DNA from: Perkinsus chesapeaki
Taxonomy: Eukaryota > Perkinsozoa > Perkinsida > Perkinsidae
Length of the DNA stretch: 64,000 bases
NCBI GenBank assembly: GCA_013115145.1
Contig: JAAPAO010000012.1
Span: 62,478 to 126,477, forward strand
Direction of reading: 5' to 3'
Of the stretch, positions 56,553-64,000 are shown piece after piece. A model generated the notes under the pieces. That model saw only the letters and a program-made list of their open reading frames with translations. It did not search any database and was not told the DNA's origin. How positions within the stretch are numbered: the first letter of the stretch is position 1; the number at the start of each line of letters is the position of its first letter. Position numbers and translations under genes: made by a program.

Positions 56553-59500
56553 CTAGTCCCATGACAGTATGTTCCTAACTGATGACCTATTCCGATGCTG
56601 CCTCATCGCATCGTTGTAAGCTCGACCTCTGGTGACCTCGGGAGACCCAGCAGGGGCGATCTTACCGACCCCAAGAGGATCTTCGGGATCGACATTGGTC
56701 TCGGCATCAAGCCAGGCGCATCTAGCCACGCCGGTAGGCTGGCCGCCGCGTGTCCTCGGCACCACCTTCCATTGAATCACACAATGGTCGCCCCCTCCAA
56801 TAGAGACCAAAGTGTTCATCGGACTGAACCGCACCTGAGCAGGAAGCCATGCCATCTCGGGCGGCATCCGGCGCCCTACATTAGTGACGTGGCTAGCATG
56901 GCCGCTGTAGGCTGCTGCACGAGCGTTCAAATAGGGGGAAGGAAATCTCAGAAGCTTAACTTTGCCGTTGTCATCACCCAGGGCCAGGAGGGTGGGGTTC
57001 TTGCCGGACGACTGGTGCACCGCATTAACGTCGGTCTGGTCGTACTCCGGATCTGCCCAGACGCCTATGACCGGCCAGCCCAGCACACAGGACCAGTTAT
57101 CTTGCCATTTGGCGTCTCTGAACCTGAGCGGCGATGGGCCTCGGTCGGCATACCGGGGATGACTACATGCTGCTGGAGGTCATACGGGCGCCGTCTCTGG
57201 TTCGCCAGTAGAGGATCTGTGTGTCCTTGCTGTTGCTCATAACCACGGAGCCGTCCTTGGTGAACATGACATTCAGTGGTGAGGAGGAATTGCCTCTCAG
57301 TGTGGCATGCAATGATACGTTGATGCCCTTCACAGCCTGAGAGTAAGCGAAACGAATGTCGGAGCGGCGTGTACAGAAAGCAGCAGTCGTTGATAATCAT
57401 TCGCAGTGGCGTCCAGCAATGCGTTGCACTCTGGACAGTATGGCCAGCCACATGCTGCAAATCGACCAAGCGGCGCTCTCTGCGCTACACACTGCGATTA
57501 ACGCAGCGCCAGTTTGGCACTTGAGTGAGCGTATAGTGCGAGTGGTCGCTAGTACCACGGTGGGAGAGTGTGGTTCCACCGACCGCGGTCGGCGGGTCGG
57601 TGCTGCGTGTGGTCCCAGCGATTGTCGGTAATGATCCCCTTACTACTTTATCATTAACATCGACCCTCACTGTGACACCGTAGTCAATTCGGAGAAGATA
57701 GACCTTCTGATCCCAGCAAGCCGCTGCCAACCACTGGCCGTTGTCGGCGAAACGAATGTCGCATATCCTCTCCCGAGTGGCAGACAGCCTGTGGGCATAG
57801 ACCTGATCGCGAAAGTGTAGCAGATGAGCCCGCAAGCTCCGAGCTACCTGCGTGAGGCTCGGAAAGTGCAGGACAGTGAGAAGGCCTTCACCTTGGCCGA
57901 TGGCGAGCAGGTCACCTTGGGCGTTGAAAGCGAGCGAGTACACTGCTTCGGCGCATGAAACAACCTATGAAGGATCCACGGCTGTCAGCAGGCAATTCGT
58001 CTTCATTAAGCAATGACGTAAGATACGCGGCAGGTATCCACCAGATAGTAGTCGCGATCACTTAACGAGTGGCGGTAATACGAGATAAGCGAAGATTCGG
58101 AGTACCGTCTCCGAGTACTGGACAGACTTCCTCCACCAATAGAGTAGGTGCATACCGCACACTGAATTGGATACCCTCACTCAGCTACAGTTATCACTTT
58201 CATAAGAAAGCGGGAGGGTGAACGATATGAAAGTAACGAGCAAGGCTTACCTTGCCAACCAGTGGGGCCCTCTCGGAGGTATTCCAGAACCTAACGTCAC
58301 GATTGGTGCCACCAGTAGCACACAGTGCATGTGTCGGATGGTGGGCCAGGCCCCACATCTCTCCACCGTGCCCAACCTGAACCATCATTGACAAAACGCT
58401 AAAACATACATCGGCAGCACCTGCACGACCGATAGGATCGCTCGCTGGGTGACGTCGAAGTGGAGCAAGCTGTGTCCGGCAGTGCCCAGCACGGCAGTTG
58501 TCCGCTGACCGCCACAAGCAACTGAGATGCTGTTGAATCTAGCCCCACCGCTAGTATCTGAATCAGAGGACTCCATGGGGATGAGGGAGCTGCTTACCAC
58601 CGATTGCCATAAGCCTCTTGACCTCTCCAGTCCGACCAGCAAGCTCCTGGATCCCGTGCTTCCATAGAACCTTCAACCGCCCGCCCTCGAGGGCAAGCAG
58701 CGCTATCTCACCGCCGTATGTTGCGGCCAGGATGGTCCCATCGGGTAGGCCAGCAGCGCAGCCGACCTTCTTCGTGCCAAGCGACACTGCCTGGGTGGCG
58801 ACGCCGTTTTGAAGGAGGTAGAGGTAACCGTTACAGGCGCACAGAAACGATATCTCCCCAGCGAAACCGCAGCACTGGGGTTGCTTGCTGGCCGGTGTCT
58901 TGCCAAAGGTGCCTCGCTTGCAGGCAATCTCCCCCGTCTCGCCGTCAACCTTCCAGAACTTGTAGTGACCCTCGCCCACCGATAGCAGTAAAGAGCTATC
59001 ACAGGCGGAGAGAGCATAGGTGGGGCTGCGGCCGCTGCTCATGGTGAACAGCGGCGCCGTTAAGCGAACTGGCTTCGATGGTTGGCCGTCTGCTCCGCGG
59101 CCGGCCGAGCGACGCGGCAATCGGCCCCACACAGCCACCATGTTAGCCTCGTCTGTGCCAACGCTGACGAGCATGCTGCCACCGTGGACGAACGATAACG
59201 CACTGACGCTCCTCTGGTGGTAGTGTAGCTGAGCCAGAGTCACTGAAGGCTTGCTCGGGGACCAAAGACATATAAAGGGCCCCTCGATGCCCTTGGGATC
59301 CTGCTGCCCGCTAGCAGCCATATCAGCTTCGCTGGAGTAGTCCAAGCACAGCACGTCCGCTGAGTGCCCCTCGAAGTAGCGTTGGGAAGCGTCCTCCAAG
59401 GAATGCATGACGACCATAGCACCGAGTGGGTACATGGCAGTTCGCCCGTCATCGATAAGCCGAAGCGAGCCTCGAAGGTCACCGTTGTAGCCGTAGACCG

Positions 59501-59792
59501 CCTCCTTCACCAGCTCCCAGTCAGGCAGCTGGGCCAGCTTCGGCTCGGGATGCCACTCGGTGGGCGGGAATACCAGACCGTAGCTGCGACCAAACACTAC
59601 GCGCATAGAACCGTCAGGGCCTTGCTGAGCGAGCTCGGGAATCAATGGCGGATCAGCCGTCGTCGGCGCCGGCGCCGGCTTCGGAGGAAACTTAGGGACT
59701 GCTACGGACCTCCGACCACCTGTTTCCCGCTGCCTTGTGGAAGGTCTGTCGAAAAGCAAACTCATTCTACGAAGGGGAGCTGGAGGCCCCAT
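56553..59792 (-). CDS. EML-like WD40 protein with HELP motif (microtubule-associated)
   Basis: Echinoderm microtubule-associated-protein-like protein. ATG 59792 (MGPPAPLRRMSLLF; inner Met at 59765 possible). The HELP motif reads LVKEAVYGYNGDLRGSLRLI and is followed by YPLGAMVVMHSLEDASQRYF and GHSADVLCLDYSSEADMAAS, the standard start of the EML tandem propeller. Blades continue through the large first exon (to about 58600) and several smaller ones, ending with WPVIGVWAD, LLALGDDNGKVKLLRFPSPY and SIGGGDHCVIQWKV near 56780, a block highly typical of EMLs. A basic tail follows. The CFAP52-like gene in this window is a different family, although both relate to microtubules. Confidence 0.9.
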
Positions 59793-59970
59793 TGAAAACC
59801 CAATGCACTGGAGCGACTAGACAAATGCTTCAAGAAATCCGAGAGGCTCCCATGACAGGAGGAAGCATGCTCCACTGTGTTACACATCAACTTGAAAGGA
59901 TAATAATCGAGGTATCTACTCTGCCGTAGTAGTAGCAGGGTTCATCATAACACTTTTAAATGATATAATC

Positions 59971-61311
59971 TCACTCTTCCTTGTCACCGCGCTGCTCTCT
60001 GATGGCTTCACGGGCATGGCCGGCATTGGAGGCACCAAAGGTGTTAGCAAGCAGCGTCTCCTTATCAAACTCGGACACCTTCATAAAACGCTTCATGTCG
60101 ACCTTCCTCGAATCCTCCTTCGCCTGCCTTTCCCTCTCAACCTCTTCAGCACGCATCTTCAACGCATTAGGTCCACCGCCACCGAGCACTGCAATATCGC
60201 AAATGTCGGAGTCCCTCATGCTGTCCGTATCCTCCTCGTCATCTCCAACAGCGCTCAGTATCTGTCCCGCGTCGTAGGTAGCATCATAGTCCATCACACT
60301 AGCCTTATTAAGGTCCTCGTTGATCCACACACGGCAGTCACCTTCGCCGCCGCTCCTCCCACCGAAGCCGAGGCCCTTCGCTCTGACCTTGTTCCTGGCG
60401 TTCAGATAAACGTAGTTATCAGCGCTCGAGCGTGTGCGGCCTCGAATGACTCTGATCTCTGGCTCTAGCTGGAACAGCGTCGTCGTTACAGCGATCTTGT
60501 TGAAGAGGTCGTAGCCGTTGGTCGCTGCGTTATCAGGCACAATGGTGTCTTTGGACCAGTCCAAGGCGCTCCCAGTGGCTGCCCCCCAAACACGTCCCTT
60601 GGTGTCCTTTATAATAAGCGCAGTCGGGCCGGGATAGTGACCAGAGTTGCTCATGAGCCTCTGTAGTGAACGGCCGTGAGTGGAGCTCCAGTAAAGCGTG
60701 CTCAGTGGGGGAACGAGATCAGGATATATGATCCTCAGCAGCAAGACGTGGTACTCTTTGACGAAGGACGGCGGGTTGGCCTCACTGCCGCCTGAAATGC
60801 TCATTCGGCGCTTGTTCATGCGAAGAGCGCATCTGAGCGACTCGTTGAAGACCGAACCAATGCCAGGCAGCATGGTCTGGAACTCGTGACCGAACACTGC
60901 CGAGTTCTCGGCAATCTTGATGTCTCGAGGAGGCTCGTTGGGATCGATCGATGCGACAACGAACTGGAGAACAGCGTGGGGTGTCCCAAACGCTTGGATT
61001 AGCGAGGCCCAGTCCGAACGATTGGCCAAGAGCTCCGCAGCGTCCTGGACCATCTCCTCGACCTTTGCTGACTTCTTACCACCGCCTGTGATGAAGTCGA
61101 AGAGTGCGGGCGCGAATGGCTTGTAGGCGATGAACAACTGGTTGCTGAAGGACTCCGGCGTGACATGACCGTTGCTCTCAGCAGACTTGAAGAAGCTCTG
61201 TAGGAGGCTCATATCCGTATCAGGCAGGGCGTGACTACTGTTTCGACGCGTGCTTGCAGCCGCTGCTGCTGCATGAGCGGCAGACGACTCAGTTGATGCT
61301 TTATTTCCCAT
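59971..61311 (-). CDS. TLDc-domain protein, MEAK7-like, single exon (446 aa)
   Basis: The start MGNKASTESS has an N-myristoylation consensus (Gly2, Ser/Thr6), as in MEAK7/TLDC1, which acts at lysosomal membranes in mTOR signalling in animals. Residues about 200-360 form a TLDc domain: STLYWSSTHGRSLQRLMSNS, PTALIIKDTKGRVWGAATGS, then LFQLEPEIRVIRGRTRSSAD, NYVYLNARNKVRAKGLGFGG and CRVWINEDLNKASVMDYDAT. An Ala-rich N-terminus and a charged helical C-terminus (KMRAEEVERERQAKEDSRKV) flank it. No introns. Family clear; the precise orthology to MEAK7 is inferred from myristoylation and length. Confidence 0.85.
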   Translation of the reverse strand: MGNKASTESSAAHAAAAAASTRRNSSHALPDTDMSLLQSFFKSAESNGHVTPESFSNQLFIAYKPFAPALFDFITGGGKKSAKVEEMVQDAAELLANRSDWASLIQAFGTPHAVLQFVVASIDPNEPPRDIKIAENSAVFGHEFQTMLPGIGSVFNESLRCALRMNKRRMSISGGSEANPPSFVKEYHVLLLRIIYPDLVPPLSTLYWSSTHGRSLQRLMSNSGHYPGPTALIIKDTKGRVWGAATGSALDWSKDTIVPDNAATNGYDLFNKIAVTTTLFQLEPEIRVIRGRTRSSADNYVYLNARNKVRAKGLGFGGRSGGEGDCRVWINEDLNKASVMDYDATYDAGQILSAVGDDEEDTDSMRDSDICDIAVLGGGGPNALKMRAEEVERERQAKEDSRKVDMKRFMKVSEFDKETLLANTFGASNAGHAREAIREQRGDKEE

Positions 61312-61755
61312 AGTGACAAATGGCTTAACCTAGAGGGAAATAATGTCACGCGCACAGAGCTAAGCTCAGCGACGAACGCGATCGCCTAGGAACACGAGAA
61401 TTCGAGGAAGTCTTTCAGAGCGCCCAGGAACTTGAAGAGAGAAGAAGACATCCACTGGGAACGAAAGTAACATCTACTCGGTTAACCGTGCAGGAACGGA
61501 AACCCAAGTTACACTGTCTAGCAGACAACCAACACAATCGCTGTCCCCCTCGACCACAGCCTGCAAACTAACGAGAATCGCACGCCTCTTGCCGAACAGA
61601 ATCCACCACGAACCGGTAATCCACCAGGGCCACGCAACACCACGAAGCTAACAGAGCAGCTGCCACTACTTATGTAGACGACAACCGCCGAACTCGGGTA
61701 TAATATAATGTTATAGTGCAAGTTATTCAACATCAAAGTCAGCAGCAGCCTCTTG
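61312..61755. other. Intergenic gap, no gene seen
   Basis: About 440 bases between the TLDc gene and the next - strand gene. No exon supported. Confidence 0.5.
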
Positions 61756-62694
61756 CTAGCCTTCTGCGGCAGCGTCGTGCCCAATCTCGGCACTCGAACC
61801 AGCGGGCTGAGAACAAGTGTCGCTGAATGCTTGTTGTATGGGCGTTACTTCGGCATCTGTTTTCGCCGGGCTCTGAATTGGCTTGTCGGTCTCATCGTCA
61901 ACTTTACGCCTCTTATTCTCCCTCTCGCTCTCCTGCGCAGCGCCACCGTCGTTCTCCTTGGACTCTGCTTCTTGAGTATCATCAACCGGCGCAGCAGCAC
62001 TCGATGACGACGAAGCTGCTCCCTCCTACAGGCAGATCATATTTACCCAAGCACAGCGCGAGACCTTACCTCCTCCACATTTTGCTGTTGTTGCTCCTCC
62101 TCAACTCGGCGTCGCTCTCGTGCAGCCTCAGCCAGGGCCGCCAGCCATCGTTGATACTGTCGCAGTTGCTCATGGTATTGTAGCTCCACCAGTTGCCGAG
62201 CCTCTCGTGGCGTTAAATTCCGCTTTATATCCGACGGGCTCGGCTTGTCGACTGGCATGTCAGCCATCAAAGGCTGAGCCGACGGCGGCAGTACGGCGGC
62301 TGAGAGGACGTCCCTTTCAATCGCCGAGGAGCCGAACACGCCTACCTTGAGGCTGCGAGCCAGTGTATTCCCGAAGGCCGTCAGCTTGCGGTTGCAGCGT
62401 TCCCTGCTTTCTTGCCTCTGGATCGTTATCCACCGGGACATCGGGGATTGCGGGGCCTAAGAGGCATTTCCGAAAGGCCGTGCGCAATCTCGACTCACCA
62501 TCCGCTTTGTCGTCGGCCATGGTTTGATCGCCTTTGCCGCTGTCACCCATCTCCATGTTGTCGGTTTTGGTGGGGTCGCCCGAGGCTGGCGCGGTTTGTG
62601 GTTCCTCTTTCTCAGCATCCCCGGGGTCCTCTTTTTTCAGAGCTGCCACCTTAGCACGAGTCATCATACCGGCCGTCGAGGAGACCTCAGACAT
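61756..62694 (-). CDS. Unknown charged, disordered protein, three exons
   Basis: ATG 62694 (MSEVSSTAGMMTRAKVAALK). A 45-nt intron (GTAGGCGTG...TCTCAG) joins SQPQ to AVLPPSAQPLMADMPVDKPS in frame. A helical Arg/Glu segment follows (RQLVELQYHEQLRQYQRWLA, then ARERRRVEEEQQQQNVEE). A second intron leads to a Ser/Ala/Glu-rich exon with a basic KRRKVDDE patch that could be a nuclear localisation signal, ending AAAEG, TAG 61756. No domain recognised. Confidence 0.6.
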
Positions 62695-62864
62695 GCCGAT
62701 TCAGCGGAGGAGGTTTCAAAGCTACACAGGGGGGGGCGTGGAACGCTGGTCGCGGGTGAACTCAACATACGGGGCAAGCTGAAACCAGGACAGATAAAAA
62801 GACATCAAAAACTTTCATGTGTGAGGGTAAAAAATCGGCCACCACAGTGGCGTACCACAACTGC

Positions 62865-64000
62865 CTAAACTCGGCCATAGCCGCCCCCGCCGGGTGTCAT
62901 CAGTCTCAGTCTGTCGCCCCTAGCCATTTGCACCGTCCTCTTGCCGCCGATGTTAACCTCTTGAGCAGCTTCGCGCTTCAACCAAAGATTCAGTCCTTTC
63001 ATACCGCACCCGCCGCCAGCCATACCATACGGCGATCTTGCCCTGCGTTCCGTTAGAACCGAAACATGAAGTGCGCGAACAAATTCTAGCTCTCTGAGCA
63101 CGCCACAACCTCCAGAATGAGCGCCCTCTCCACCGCTGCCCTCGCGGAGGCCGAAGCGACGAACGATGCAGGGATAGCGGCGCTCCATGATCTCGACGTC
63201 GGTGATCCTGGTATTGGTCATATGCGTGTGGACTCCGCTGACCCCGTTCCAGGTCGGGCCGGCTCCGGAGCCGCCTGCCACGGTCTCGTAGTAGCCGAAG
63301 GTTTCATCACCGAAGGTGACGTTGTTCATGCAGCCACAGCTGGCCGCGCAAAACTCGAATGCTCGGAAGATCACGTCGACCACTCTTTGACTGGTCACGA
63401 CATTGCCGCCGACAACGGCAGCGGTGGGGGACGGGTTCAGCATGCACTGCCCTCGCTCTGGCAGGACCACCTGGACAGCTTCGAGGCACCCCTGATTGAG
63501 CGGGATGTCCGAGTCTACCATGCAGCGTAGGCAGTAGATGACTGCTGACATAGTGACAGCCGGTGGGGCATTGGTGTTGCCGACCACCTCCGGCCCAGAA
63601 TCGGTGAAATCGAAGATCGCGCTGGCCCGTTTGCCCCCTCCGCCATCTTTGAGCAAACGAACCTACAGTGAAATGTACAACCTCAACAAGCGCACCGGTT
63701 ACCTTCAGCTTGATGGCGCTGCCGTCGTCCATGAAGTCCTCAGCCTCCCCCTCCATACCGTGCTTCTCCGCCCAGGTGTAGAGCATGCTAAGCACCGCCT
63801 GTCTGGCGTTTTCCCTAATGTGATGCAAGTACGCGTGCACAACCTTCAGGCCGTAAGTCTGGACCATCTCGTGAACCAAAGAGATTCCTTGTTGATTAGC
63901 AGCCACCTGGGCTCGGAGGTCCGCCAGGTTGTCCTCGAGGTTCCTCGTCCCGGCAGTAGTGAGCAGCTTGGTGATCCCCACTTCGTCAAAGCCTTGCTCG
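62865..64000 (-). CDS. 5-oxoprolinase / hydantoinase B-type, C-terminal part only
   Basis: ATP-dependent opening of 5-oxoproline to glutamate in the glutathione cycle. The gene runs off the right edge, so only the C-terminal (HyuB-like) part is seen. Exon from the edge reads [20 protein letters not shown]. An intron near 63662-63701 leads to the last exon: [40 protein letters not shown] then [38 protein letters not shown] and the hallmark end [11 protein letters not shown]. These glycine-rich blocks are diagnostic of the family. The upstream ATPase-like half cannot be examined here. Confidence 0.92.

Overview
This window is eukaryotic nuclear DNA from a protist. Genes are split by many short introns (about 40-130 nt, mostly GT-AG) read with the standard code. 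I infer an alveolate, most likely of the Perkinsus type. The grounds are the compact genes, the very short introns, and the mix of ordinary eukaryotic genes with secreted cathepsin L and S10 carboxypeptidases; I could not run a search to confirm this. CFAP52-like and EML-like WD-repeat proteins suggest a lineage with motile flagella.

Layout. The left part (1 to about 24 kb) reads mainly on the + strand: the C-terminal part of CNOT1 (CCR4-NOT scaffold), CFAP52/WDR16, a PHRF1-like RING-PHD protein with a 2.8 kb intron, the DNA polymerase delta catalytic subunit, and two unrecognised multi-exon genes. A small secreted-looking cysteine-rich peptide lies on the - strand near 20.7 kb. At about 24.3-25.8 kb the direction switches. 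From there to the right edge every gene I can support is on the - strand: cathepsin L, two tandem serine carboxypeptidases, SEC23, an EF-hand protein, several unknown proteins, an SLC35B4-like nucleotide-sugar transporter, a membrane protein of unknown function, a DMAP1/SWC4-like protein, an SLC12 cation-chloride cotransporter, an EML protein, a MEAK7-like TLDc protein, an unknown charged protein, and the C-terminal part of 5-oxoprolinase at the edge.

Two kinds of territory. The ends (1-9 kb and 37-64 kb) are dense housekeeping genes with small gaps. The middle (about 19.7-37 kb) is gene-poor. It carries secreted proteases, a duplicated fragment of the polymerase gene, a tandemly duplicated mini-exon and long non-coding stretches.

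Most striking feature. Non-coding DNA, in introns as well as between genes, is full of perfect short inverted repeats with very small loops. They reach 18-bp arms with a 3-nt loop, 15+3+15, 14+1+14 and 13+0+13. They cluster in the giant PHRF1-like intron, at the strand switch (including a branched, multi-hairpin block at 24741-24809) and in protease introns. One cathepsin intron is mostly back-to-back hairpins. The two carboxypeptidase copies carry different hairpins in the same intron although the flanking exons are nearly identical, which suggests that these hairpins turn over fast. Intron boundaries given here are hand-derived from reading frame and family homology and should be taken as such.
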